Shown here: positions 16,115 to 24,193 of the stretch, piece after piece | How the letters are laid out: each line of letters opens with the position of its first letter | How positions within the stretch are numbered: the stretch's first letter is position 1 | NCBI RefSeq assembly: GCF_900104215.1 | Contig: NZ_FMXO01000022.1 | Coordinates: forward strand, 1-64,000 | Length of the DNA stretch: 64,000 nucleotides | Direction: 5' to 3' | Origin: Desulfonatronum thiosulfatophilum | GTDB lineage: Bacteria; Desulfobacterota; Desulfovibrionia; Desulfovibrionales; Desulfonatronaceae | Program-made: the position numbers and the translations under genes | The notes under the pieces: generated by a model | The model's database searches: none | Seen by the model: the letters and a program-made list of their open reading frames with translations, nothing else | What the model was told of the DNA's origin: nothing

Positions 16115-17811
16115 ATGAAGACATAGAAAGCCTGCGCAGGCGGCTGGAGCGCGCCGAGGCCGTCCTGGAGGCGATCCGGAACGAGGAAGTCGACGCGGTT
16201 GTCGGGACTCGCAAAATCGTTCTTTTGAAGCTCCAGGAAACGGAGAAGGAACTGCGCGATACCGAGAAACGGCTTCGCCTCGTCATGGATTCGGCAAAAG
16301 TTGCTTCATGGGAACTCGACCTGGCCACGGGGAATTTCACGTCATGTGCAAAGCTACGCCGGATGTTCGGCTTGCCGTCCCGGGACTGTCCGCAATCCCG
16401 GGATGAGTATCTCAGCCTGTACACCGAAGAAGACCGGGAAAGAATACAGACCGCGGACGAACACGCGATCAGAACCGGTGAACAATACGAGATGGAATAC
16501 CGCATCCGACGACCAAACGGCGCATCTCGCTGGTTACGCAGCCTTGTGGTGCCCGTGGCCGACGACCAGGGCCGGGTCGTCAAATTGGCGGGCATAATCA
16601 CGGACATCACCCGTGACGTTCGCACTCGGGAAGTCTTGCGGGAGAGTGAAAAACGCTTTCGGATCATGGCCGACGGTTCCCCATTCCCCATCTGGGTCAA
16701 CGATGTCCGCGGGAAGTCGGTCTATGTCAATCAAGCCTATCGCGACTTCTTCGGGGTTACCCTGGATGATGAGAAAAAGAACGGCTGGCAGGTGCAGATC
16801 CACCCGGAGGATGCAAAATCATACACCAAGGAGTTCATGAACGCGCTCCAGGAAAGACGAGTTTTTACCGCAACAGCGCGCGTTCGCCGCCATGACGGCA
16901 AATGGCGCTGGATTAAATCCCAGGCCACGCCACGTTTTTCGGAAACCGGTAGATTTCTCGGCATGGTGGGTAGCAGTACGGACATCACCGACCATGTCCT
17001 GGCTGAAGAGGAAGTTACCCGGAAAAATGAGGAGCTTGAAGAGGCGCTTGCGGAACGTGACAGGTTCTTTTCCATCATCGCCCACGACCTCAGGTCGCCC
17101 TTCATGGGCTTTCTCGTGTTCATCAAGATGTTGACGGAACGAATCGACAATTTAACTCTGCATGAGATCCAACGATTGTCCGGAGACATGCAGCAATCCG
17201 CGCAGAACCTGCATAAACTCCTCGAAAACCTGTTGGAATGGTCACTGTCCCAACGAGGTGAAACCGCTTTTGATCCAGTCCGGTGCGAGCTTGCGGAAAC
17301 GGTTAACCACAACATTGATTTGATAAAGATGGTCGCTCTGCAGAAGGGTGTCGAATTTCATTCCGACATCCCCGAAGGATTGAGCATATTGGCCGACAAG
17401 TCCATGTTGAACACCATCCTCCGCAATTTGTTCACCAATGCCGTCAAATTCTCGAACGTTTCTGGAGAGGTGCGCGTTTGCGCCGTCCAAAACGATTCCT
17501 TCGTCGAAATTTCCGTCAAGGATGACGGCATCGGGATGGATCAGCAATCCCTGTCCAACCTCCTGAAACTGGACAAGATGCACTCCAGGAAAGGAACCGG
17601 TGGTGAAAAAGGAACGGGACTCGGTCTCTTGTTGTGCAAGGAATTTATCGAAAAACATGACGGTAATATTTGGGTGAACAGCAAAGTCGACAAGGGGACG
17701 ACCATTTATTTCACCTTGCCGCTGTATGCCCATGACCTGATGACGGATGCGCCTGCCCAACGTCATAAAAACAGAGACTTTGCCCCAGGCGTAATGGAAT
17801 ACACCAACTGA
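16111..17811 (+). CDS. PAS-domain sensor histidine kinase of the Kai operon
   Basis: 566 residues: an N-terminal coiled coil with RLERAEAVLEAIRNEEVDAVV (seen in many kinases next to KaiC), two PAS/PAC domains (about 55-175 and 180-305), a HisKA domain with the phospho-acceptor in IIAHDLRSPF (near residue 325) and a HATPase domain with NLFTNAVKFS and GTGLGLLLCKEF motifs. It has no membrane helix and is probably cytoplasmic. Its start overlaps the kaiB stop. By analogy with SasA it may read KaiC state; no response regulator is adjacent. Confidence 0.88.
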   Translation: MNEDIESLRRRLERAEAVLEAIRNEEVDAVVGTRKIVLLKLQETEKELRDTEKRLRLVMDSAKVASWELDLATGNFTSCAKLRRMFGLPSRDCPQSRDEYLSLYTEEDRERIQTADEHAIRTGEQYEMEYRIRRPNGASRWLRSLVVPVADDQGRVVKLAGIITDITRDVRTREVLRESEKRFRIMADGSPFPIWVNDVRGKSVYVNQAYRDFFGVTLDDEKKNGWQVQIHPEDAKSYTKEFMNALQERRVFTATARVRRHDGKWRWIKSQATPRFSETGRFLGMVGSSTDITDHVLAEEEVTRKNEELEEALAERDRFFSIIAHDLRSPFMGFLVFIKMLTERIDNLTLHEIQRLSGDMQQSAQNLHKLLENLLEWSLSQRGETAFDPVRCELAETVNHNIDLIKMVALQKGVEFHSDIPEGLSILADKSMLNTILRNLFTNAVKFSNVSGEVRVCAVQNDSFVEISVKDDGIGMDQQSLSNLLKLDKMHSRKGTGGEKGTGLGLLLCKEFIEKHDGNIWVNSKVDKGTTIYFTLPLYAHDLMTDAPAQRHKNRDFAPGVMEYTN

Positions 17812-17940
17812 ACCAGCTGCCCATGACCGGCAAGACCATGATGCCGATCCTGAAACAACCCTTCGCACCTGTTGCGCCATGGCCTTGAGCCGAGAACATG
17901 ATTCCGGACATGGCTGAAGGCATGACCACAAGGAGCCGCC

Positions 17941-18417
17941 ATGAGTTTTGATGCCCTGCTCTCCCCCTGGCTTGCCTGGTTTCTGCTGGGCATTGCCTTT
18001 GTGTTCCTGGAACTTTTTTTGCCCGTTTTCATCTTTCTGTTCTTCGGCATTGGGTGCCTGGGCGTTGTGCTGGCCTTGTTCGTCTTCGATCTGGATCTTT
18101 CCCAGCAGCTGGTCGTTTTCATCCTGACCACCATCATCTCTCTCTTCGTATTCCGCAAATGGATGATGCGCACTTTTCGAGGCGTCACCGCGAATCACCA
18201 AGGTATGGATTTTGACGATTTCCCTTTGGGCGAACGCGTTCTCGTCCTCAAATCCATCCTGCCACCCAACACCGGCCGGATCCAGCATCGCGGGACGGCC
18301 TGGGACGCTGTTGCCGATGAAGCGGTTGATGCCGGTCAAACCGTTGAAATTGTGAAGTATGCCGATGATTCTCGGCACGTTTTCCTTGTCCGCCGAATAA
18401 AGGAGCCATCCGAATGA
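17941..18417 (+). CDS. NfeD-family membrane protein (short type)
   Basis: 158 residues: two to three hydrophobic helices at the N-terminus (about 8-85) and a C-terminal OB-fold domain (about 95-155) with the GRIQHRGTAWDAVADE strand pattern of NfeD. AAGGAG lies before ATG 17941. It overlaps the stomatin-like gene by four bases. NfeD/stomatin pairs act together in membrane quality control or raft-like organisation. Confidence 0.88.
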   Translation: MSFDALLSPWLAWFLLGIAFVFLELFLPVFIFLFFGIGCLGVVLALFVFDLDLSQQLVVFILTTIISLFVFRKWMMRTFRGVTANHQGMDFDDFPLGERVLVLKSILPPNTGRIQHRGTAWDAVADEAVDAGQTVEIVKYADDSRHVFLVRRIKEPSE

Positions 18418-19340
18418 ACGCACCGCTTATCGCATTACTGGTACTGACCGGTCTCATCGTCATCGTCCTGTTGAAGTCCGCCGTCATCGTTCCTCAAAAA
18501 AAAGAATATATTGTCGAACGGCTCGGCAAGTACAACAAGTCCCTGGGCGCGGGGTTTCATATCCTCATGCCCTTTCTGGATCGGGTGGCATATAGGTACT
18601 CGATGAAGGAGGAGGTCATCGATATTCCAAGTCAAACATGCATCACGAAAGACAATGTGACCGTGGAAGTCGATGGATTGATCTATCTGCAGGTCGTGGA
18701 CAGCAAACGTGCGGCCTACGGGATCAACGACTATCGCATGGCCGCATCCCAATTGGCCCAGACGACGCTGCGCTCCTGCGTCGGCCGCATCGATCTCGAT
18801 AAAACCTTTGAGGAACGCGAAACAATCAACAGCCAAGTGGTGGAGTCCATTGATCTGGCTGCCCAGACATGGGGCGTCAAGGTCCTGCGGTACGAGGTCA
18901 AGGACATCATCCCGCCGGAATCCGTAAAAAAGGCCATGGAAGCCCAGATGACCGCGGAGCGTGAAAAACGTGCGGCCATTGCCAGGTCCGAAGGAGAGCG
19001 GCAGTCCACCATCAACCGCGCGGAAGGAGACCGCCAGGACGCCATTCTCCGATCCGAGGGCGAAAAGCAGCGTCGCATCAACGAGGCCCAAGGCGAAGCC
19101 CAGGAAATCCTGACCGTTGCCCAGGCCACCGCCGAAGGCTTGAGCACCATTGCCAGGCAGTTGGAAATGCCGGGAGGCCAGAACGCCGCCTCGCTGAGAA
19201 TCGCGGAACAATACGTCAATGAATTCGGAAAATTGGCAAAAACATCCAACACGCTGGTCATTCCCGCCAATATCGGCGACCTGGCCGGCATGGTGTCCAC
19301 GGCCATGACGGCGCTGCAAACCGTGAAGACGCAGAAATAA
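18414..19340 (+). CDS. SPFH/band 7 (stomatin-like, QmcA type) protein
   Basis: 308 residues with one N-terminal membrane helix (about 5-25), an SPFH domain (VPQKKEYIVERLGKYNK onward, 28-190) and an Ala/Glu/Arg-rich coiled coil (about 190-255). Paralogues form large membrane-bound cages. The upstream NfeD gene overlaps it and is the normal partner. Overall length and layout match QmcA/YbbK-type paraslipins. Confidence 0.92.
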   Translation: MNAPLIALLVLTGLIVIVLLKSAVIVPQKKEYIVERLGKYNKSLGAGFHILMPFLDRVAYRYSMKEEVIDIPSQTCITKDNVTVEVDGLIYLQVVDSKRAAYGINDYRMAASQLAQTTLRSCVGRIDLDKTFEERETINSQVVESIDLAAQTWGVKVLRYEVKDIIPPESVKKAMEAQMTAEREKRAAIARSEGERQSTINRAEGDRQDAILRSEGEKQRRINEAQGEAQEILTVAQATAEGLSTIARQLEMPGGQNAASLRIAEQYVNEFGKLAKTSNTLVIPANIGDLAGMVSTAMTALQTVKTQK

Positions 19341-19418
19341 CTTCTTTCCGCGGCATCAGGCAGTTGACGCTGAACGAAAGCAGAACTGGCTGGCCTGGTC
19401 TGTCTTGATGTGAGACGC

Positions 19419-20246
19419 ATGGAGAATGCAGTGACAGCCCCTGAGCCCAATACCGGTGCAAAACATCAGGACCTGCTCCGCGCACTGCGCGCCATGGGCA
19501 AGGCCGTGGTGGCCTTCTCCGGCGGGCTGGACAGCACGTTCCTGCTCCATGCGGCGCGTCAGGCCCTGGGGGAAAACGTCGTGGCCGTGACCATCTTCAC
19601 TCCGTACATGCCGGAAACGGAGATTGAAGATGCAACAAATACGGCTCGCGTTATGAGCGTTGCTCATGAATTGCTAAACGTTCCTTTCCCGGAAGCCATC
19701 CGCACCAATCCGGCGAATCGCTGCTACTTCTGCAAGCGCACCTTGTTTGCACACCTGCTTCAGCTGGCTGCAGCAAGGGGCATCGATCATGTCCTGGACG
19801 GCACGAACCTTGACGATCTGGGCGATCACCGTCCCGGGTTCAAGGCCGTCCGGGAACTTGGCGTTGAAAGCCCCTTGCTTGCGGCGGGCCTGACAAAACA
19901 GGATCTCCGGGATCTTTCCAAGAACCAGGGTCTACCCACCTGGAACAAGCCCGCCGGCGCATGCCTGCTCACGCGCATCCCCCACGACACGCCTGTGAAA
20001 GAAGCCGAACTGCGCCGTATCGATCGGGCCGAAACCGTTTTGAAGGAACTGGGTTTTCATGCCGTCCGCCTGCGCAGTCACGGCGACATCGCCCGAATCG
20101 AAGTTCCCCGCGAACAACTGGTCGACGTGGTCGAAGCGGACGCTCGGCACGGAATCAGTAAACAGCTCATAGCCCTGGGTTATCGCCATGTGACCTTGGA
20201 CTTGGCCGGCTACCGCATGGGCAGCCTCAACAGGGAAGCAAAATGA
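19419..20246 (+). CDS. larE: LarE-type ATP-dependent sacrificial sulfur transferase
   Basis: 275 residues. The PP-loop is FSGGLDSTFLL, and CYFCKRTLF gives Cys102 and Cys105 with Cys182 (GACLLTRIP) further on. LarE adds sulfur to the nickel-pincer nucleotide precursor. The CxxC plus a third Cys is the arrangement described for the iron-sulfur cluster type of LarE, which would make it catalytic rather than sacrificial; that assignment is inference. ATG 19419 is chosen over GTG 19410; neither has a strong ribosome site. larB follows after 43 bases. Confidence 0.9.
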   Translation: MENAVTAPEPNTGAKHQDLLRALRAMGKAVVAFSGGLDSTFLLHAARQALGENVVAVTIFTPYMPETEIEDATNTARVMSVAHELLNVPFPEAIRTNPANRCYFCKRTLFAHLLQLAAARGIDHVLDGTNLDDLGDHRPGFKAVRELGVESPLLAAGLTKQDLRDLSKNQGLPTWNKPAGACLLTRIPHDTPVKEAELRRIDRAETVLKELGFHAVRLRSHGDIARIEVPREQLVDVVEADARHGISKQLIALGYRHVTLDLAGYRMGSLNREAK

Positions 20247-20289
20247 AGCCGACCTGATTGCACAACAACATCCAAGAACAGACACCGAC

Positions 20290-21048
20290 ATGGATGCACA
20301 AGACATATTGAAGCAACTGCTGATAGACATTCAGAACGGCAGAATGAACGTGGAACAGGGGATGGAGCAACTACGCGATTTCCCGGTCATGGATCTCGGC
20401 CATACCAAGATCGACCGGCACCGCTCGCTGCGAAACGGTTTCCCCGAAGTCATCTACGGCGAGGGCAAGACGCCCGAACAGATCGGCGAGATCTTCGAAC
20501 GCATGGGTACGCTGGCCAACGTCCTCGCCACCCGCGTCTCCCCCGAGATGGCCGCGCATGTTCAGTCCCTCTGCCCGGATGTCCTGTACCATCCCCTGGC
20601 CCGCACCCTGTCCCTGACACGGAATGCAATCGTCTACGGCCCGGGCGAGATCGCCATTGTCACGGCCGGAACCTCTGATCTGCCCGTGGCCGAGGAAGCG
20701 CGGGTGACCTGCGAGATGCTCGGCAGCCGGGCAACCATAGTGTCCGACGTCGGCGTGGCCGGAATCCATCGGCTTTTTGACCGCCTTTCAGTTATTCGCC
20801 AAGCGCAAGTGATCATCGTGGTCGCTGGCATGGAAGGCGCCCTGGCCAGCGTGGTCGGCGGCCTCGTCTCCCAACCCATCGTCGCCGTGCCCACTTCTGT
20901 GGGATACGGCGCGTCACTCTCCGGATTCACCGCCCTGATGTGCATGCTCACTTCCTGCGCCAGCGGAGTGACCGTGGTGAACATCGACAACGGCTTCGGC
21001 GCAGCCTGCGCGGCCTGCAAAATAACCAATCTCTTTCGCGATTCCTGA
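20290..21048 (+). CDS. larB: LarB nickel-pincer cofactor biosynthesis protein
   Basis: 252 residues. The N-terminal part contains RNGFPEVIYGEGKTPEQ, and the C-terminal part is a PurE-like carboxylase domain (IVTAGTSDLPVAEEA, VVAGMEGALASVVGGL, IDNGFGAACAACK). LarB carboxylates and hydrolyses nicotinic acid adenine dinucleotide as the first step of the nickel-pincer cofactor used by lactate racemase-type enzymes. larC and a LarA homologue are not in the window. Confidence 0.92.
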   Translation: MDAQDILKQLLIDIQNGRMNVEQGMEQLRDFPVMDLGHTKIDRHRSLRNGFPEVIYGEGKTPEQIGEIFERMGTLANVLATRVSPEMAAHVQSLCPDVLYHPLARTLSLTRNAIVYGPGEIAIVTAGTSDLPVAEEARVTCEMLGSRATIVSDVGVAGIHRLFDRLSVIRQAQVIIVVAGMEGALASVVGGLVSQPIVAVPTSVGYGASLSGFTALMCMLTSCASGVTVVNIDNGFGAACAACKITNLFRDS

Positions 21049-21151
21049 TTCTGTTTGCGTCTTGGTAAAGCACGCGGCACAGCTTCCGGAAGCAGCTCTG
21101 TTTTATAGCAGGTTGTCGCGGGAAGGCATGCGGTGAAGACAGGAAATAAAA

Positions 21152-21664
21152 TTACATCGCGTCATCGAATTCGTTCCGGTACCGTGCCGTGCCGCCGGCC
21201 CTGGGCAGGGCGTTGTCGTCGAATACGGCGACCATGAATGCCTCATCCGGAACCCCCTCCCATTGGCTGACAAGGCGATACGTGGATGCCTGCTCGAAAC
21301 CGAAACGCGGGTAGTATTCGGGATGTCCCAGTACGATCACAAACGGACAGCCGGACCGGCGCAGGTGCTCAAGTCCGTGCCGCACCAGTTGGGTGCCGAT
21401 GCCCTTTCGCTGACGGGAGGGCAGCACCGCCATGGGCGCCAGCCCCATACCCGCCGCGTCGGAGCCGTCCACCGTGACCGGGGTGAACAGGATGTGGCCG
21501 ACAACGGCACCGTCCTCCACGGCCACGAAGGCGAGATATTCCTTGCAGGAACTCCGGAGCGCGTCCACCAGGGCCGCCTCCGGGCCGTTCTCGAACGCGG
21601 CCAGGTTCAGACTTTGGACGGCATTCTGGTCTTGGGGATCTTCTTGTCGGATTTCGAGCATCAT
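21152..21664 (-). CDS. GNAT-family N-acetyltransferase
   Basis: 170 residues. The acetyl-CoA-binding motif is in LPSRQRKGIGTQLVRHGLE (about 86-104), followed by FVIVLGHPEYYPRFGFE, the YhbS-like pattern. Two adjacent ATGs (21664, 21661) can start it. Substrate unknown. It points away from the restriction operon. Confidence 0.85.
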   Translation of the reverse strand: MMLEIRQEDPQDQNAVQSLNLAAFENGPEAALVDALRSSCKEYLAFVAVEDGAVVGHILFTPVTVDGSDAAGMGLAPMAVLPSRQRKGIGTQLVRHGLEHLRRSGCPFVIVLGHPEYYPRFGFEQASTYRLVSQWEGVPDEAFMVAVFDDNALPRAGGTARYRNEFDDAM

Positions 21665-21711
21665 AAATCACCCTTCATAAGTTGAGCGCGTTGAAGCGTT
21701 GAAGTGGTTGA

Positions 21712-21739
21712 GCATCCTCGCAATTACTTCTGAGGATGC
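21712..21739. other. Intergenic hairpin
   Basis: GCATCCTC (21712-21719) pairs with GAGGATGC (21732-21739). Its CATCCTCGCAAT loop-side sequence recurs in the hairpin between hsdM and hsdS, so the two may be related. Confidence 0.5.
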
Positions 21740-21778
21740 CCTCCTTTGTCTGTATTCCAGACGATACATCCATTACCG

Positions 21779-21814
21779 TTCGGGAGTTTCAACGCTCTCC
21801 CGGAAACTTTTTTT
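21779..21814 (+). terminator. Probable terminator ahead of the restriction operon
   Basis: CGGGAG (21781-21786) pairs with CTCCCG (21797-21802) and is followed by GAAAC and seven T. It would stop plus-strand readthrough into the type I operon. The stem is short, so strength is uncertain. Confidence 0.5.
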
Positions 21815-21815
21815 G

Positions 21816-21894
21816 AACAGTAGAATCACTACTGACAAAACATCTTGACAAGAGCGCATTCGCCTTTTACATCGTCAGTATGACTGCTACTGAC
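21816..21894 (+). promoter_or_regulatory. Promoter and twin operator of the type I restriction operon
   Basis: Two copies of one palindrome type are present: AACAGTA-N7-TACTGAC (21816-21836) and GTCAGTA-N7-TACTGAC (21874-21894), 58 bases apart. Between them is TTGACA (21845-21850), 17 bases, TACATC (21868-21873). The second palindrome covers the first start codon (21880), so a bound regulator could block both transcription and a near-leaderless start. No controller protein is encoded next to it. The boxes are plain in the sequence; their role is inferred. Confidence 0.55.
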
Positions 21895-22485
21895 AAAGTT
21901 GGTCGCCGCACGGAACTGCGGAATCTTGCCCGTGTACAGCCGGGCTATCTCAGCCGTACCAGCGTTCACCATGTGCCAAAGGGCACGCATTGGCTTCTCC
22001 AGGCCAGGGACATCTCCCCCCAGCACGGCCTCCGTCTAGACGCCCTTGTCCGGTTCCAGCCCGAGCGGAATCCTGACCTGTACCGGGTTTCACGCGGCGA
22101 CATCCTGCTCACGGCTCGGGGCCAGGATCACCGGGCCTACCTGGTCGAAATGGACCTTTATGACGTGCTCGCCTCCAGCGTGTTCTACATCATCAGGCCG
22201 ATTGAGGACTTGGTTCTGCCCGGCTACCTCGCGTGGTGGCTGAATCAGCCGGAAGCCCAGGCCGCCCTTGACTTCGCCTCGCACGGAACCGGGATCGGCT
22301 ACATCTCCCGCCCGTTGATGGAAGTCCTTTCCGTCGTGGTGCCGCCGCTTGATGTGCAGCGGAAGATTTCAGAAACCATGGACCTGTGGCGGCGACAGCA
22401 GTCGATCCAGACCCGTCTTGACCAGAAACGCGAACAATTGATCCACGCCGTCTGCCGCCAGGCCGTTGGCGTGGAAAAGGAATAA
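21880..22485 (+). CDS. Half-length HsdS-like specificity protein
   Basis: 201 residues with one target-recognition domain (about 1-165: RVSRGDILLTARGQDHRAYLV, LPGYLAWWLNQPEAQAAL, GIGYISRPLMEVLSVVVPP) and one conserved helix (about 168-195), i.e. half of a normal HsdS. Half S subunits in other systems can dimerise to recognise palindromic sites. It stands immediately before hsdM, and a full two-domain HsdS follows hsdM. It could be an alternative specificity subunit or a regulator. ATG 21880 lies inside an operator palindrome and lacks a ribosome site. Confidence 0.78.
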   Translation: MTATDKVGRRTELRNLARVQPGYLSRTSVHHVPKGTHWLLQARDISPQHGLRLDALVRFQPERNPDLYRVSRGDILLTARGQDHRAYLVEMDLYDVLASSVFYIIRPIEDLVLPGYLAWWLNQPEAQAALDFASHGTGIGYISRPLMEVLSVVVPPLDVQRKISETMDLWRRQQSIQTRLDQKREQLIHAVCRQAVGVEKE

Positions 22486-22489
22486 ATCC

Positions 22490-24055
22490 ATGACTCAGAC
22501 CGTCTCCCAAAAGGAAATCAACGACATCCTCTGGCAGGCCTGCGACACGTTTCGCGGCACGCTCGATCCGACGCAGTACAAGGACTATATCCTCGTAATG
22601 TTGTTCATCAAGTACATGTCGGACCTATGGAACGATAAGCGCGATGACTTCCTCAGGCAGTACAAGGGCGACGAGCAGCGGGTCAAGCGAGCCCTGGATC
22701 GCGAACGTTTCGTCATGCCCATGGTCGAGTTGCGCGACAAAAACGGCAAGGTCGAAGAGACCTTTCCCGCCAGCTTCGACAGCCTGTATGAGCGCCGCAC
22801 CCGCACCAACATCGGCGAACTGATCAACATCGCCCTTGAAGCCATCGAAGACGCCAACAAGGCCAAGCTTGAAAATGTTTTCCGCAACATCGACTTCAAC
22901 TCCGAGCCCAACCTCGGTCAAGCCAAGGACCGCAACCGCCGCCTGAACCTTCTTTTGGAGGACTTTGCCAAGCCGCGGCTCAACCTGCGACCCAGCCGCA
23001 TCGGCAACCAGGATGTGATTGGAGATGCCTACGAATACCTGATCAGCCGCTTTGCCGCGGACTCGGGCAAAAAAGGCGGCGAGTTCTACACTCCAGGCGA
23101 AGTCGCAACCCTTTTGGCCAAGCTGCTCAAGGCCAAGCCCGGGGATACCATCAGCGACCCCACGTGTGGCTCCGGCTCCCTGCTCATCCGCGTGGCCAAG
23201 GAAATCGGCTCAGCCAACTTCGCGCTCTTCGGCCAGGAATCCAACGGCTCAACCTGGGCGCTGTGCCGCATGAACATGTTCCTGCATGAAATGGACAACG
23301 CCCGCATCGAGTGGTGCAACACCATCACCAGCCCGCATCTGGTCGAAGGCGACCGCCTGCTCAAGTTCAACGTCGTGGTCGCCAATCCGCCTTTCAGCCT
23401 CGACAAATGGGGTCACGACCACGCCGAGAACGATCCGTACAACCGTTTCTGGCGCGGCATCCCGCCCAAAAGCAAAGGGGACTTCGCCTTCATCAGCCAC
23501 ATGATCGAGACCGCCCTGGAGGACGAGGGTCGCGTCGGCGTCATCGTGCCCCACGGCGTCCTGTTCCGGGGCGGGGCCGAAGGCAGGATTCGCCAAAAAC
23601 TCATCGAGGACAACCTCCTCGAAGCCGTCATCGGCCTGCCCGCCAACCTCTTCTTCGGCACGGGCATTCCCGCCGCCATCGTCGTCTTCAACAAGGCCCG
23701 CAAGGCCTGGGATCAGGCTGGCTCGCACCGGGACAAGCACATCCTCTTCATCGACGCCAGCCGGGAATTCGAGGACGGCAAGAACCAAAACCGCCTCCGT
23801 CTCCAGGACATCAACAAAATCGTCACGACCTTCGAGGCCTTCGCGCAGGTCGAAAAATACGCCTATCCGGCCACGCTGGATGAGATCAAGGAGAATGATT
23901 TCAACCTGAACATTCCGCGTTACGTGGACACCTTCGAGCCGGAACCGGAAGTCGATATCCCAACCGTGCAAAAGGAAATCGCCATGCTGGAAGACGAACT
24001 CGCCGTCGTGCAGAAGGAACTGGCGGGGCATCTCAAGGAATTGGGGTTGAGCTGA
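22490..24055 (+). CDS. hsdM: Type I restriction-modification DNA methyltransferase subunit
   Basis: 521 residues. An N-terminal helical HsdM domain is followed by the methylase core with the AdoMet motif DPTCGSGSLL (from Asp223) and the catalytic NPPF (299-302), the signature of N6-adenine methylation. The C-terminus ends in a coiled segment. It begins four bases after the half-S gene, so the two are cotranscribed. Together with HsdS it methylates the host site, and with HsdR it forms the restriction complex. Confidence 0.95.
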   Translation: MTQTVSQKEINDILWQACDTFRGTLDPTQYKDYILVMLFIKYMSDLWNDKRDDFLRQYKGDEQRVKRALDRERFVMPMVELRDKNGKVEETFPASFDSLYERRTRTNIGELINIALEAIEDANKAKLENVFRNIDFNSEPNLGQAKDRNRRLNLLLEDFAKPRLNLRPSRIGNQDVIGDAYEYLISRFAADSGKKGGEFYTPGEVATLLAKLLKAKPGDTISDPTCGSGSLLIRVAKEIGSANFALFGQESNGSTWALCRMNMFLHEMDNARIEWCNTITSPHLVEGDRLLKFNVVVANPPFSLDKWGHDHAENDPYNRFWRGIPPKSKGDFAFISHMIETALEDEGRVGVIVPHGVLFRGGAEGRIRQKLIEDNLLEAVIGLPANLFFGTGIPAAIVVFNKARKAWDQAGSHRDKHILFIDASREFEDGKNQNRLRLQDINKIVTTFEAFAQVEKYAYPATLDEIKENDFNLNIPRYVDTFEPEPEVDIPTVQKEIAMLEDELAVVQKELAGHLKELGLS

Positions 24056-24092
24056 TTCGAGGAAGCGAGCCGCAACCTCTGTCACGACCCGG

Positions 24093-24128
24093 CGTAACCA
24101 TTCCGAGGACATCCTCGCAATGGTTACG
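24093..24128. other. Strong hairpin between hsdM and hsdS
   Basis: CGTAACCATT (24093-24102) pairs with AATGGTTACG (24119-24128), and inside GAGGA pairs with TCCTC, giving about 15 paired bases. No T run follows. It may slow transcription or protect the mRNA between M and S, lowering HsdS relative to HsdM. Confidence 0.65.
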
Positions 24129-24193
24129 GATGATTCCAAAGTAGCATGTTTTGGATTGCGGCAAAATTGCCAAGTATATTGAATAGAGGCGTT

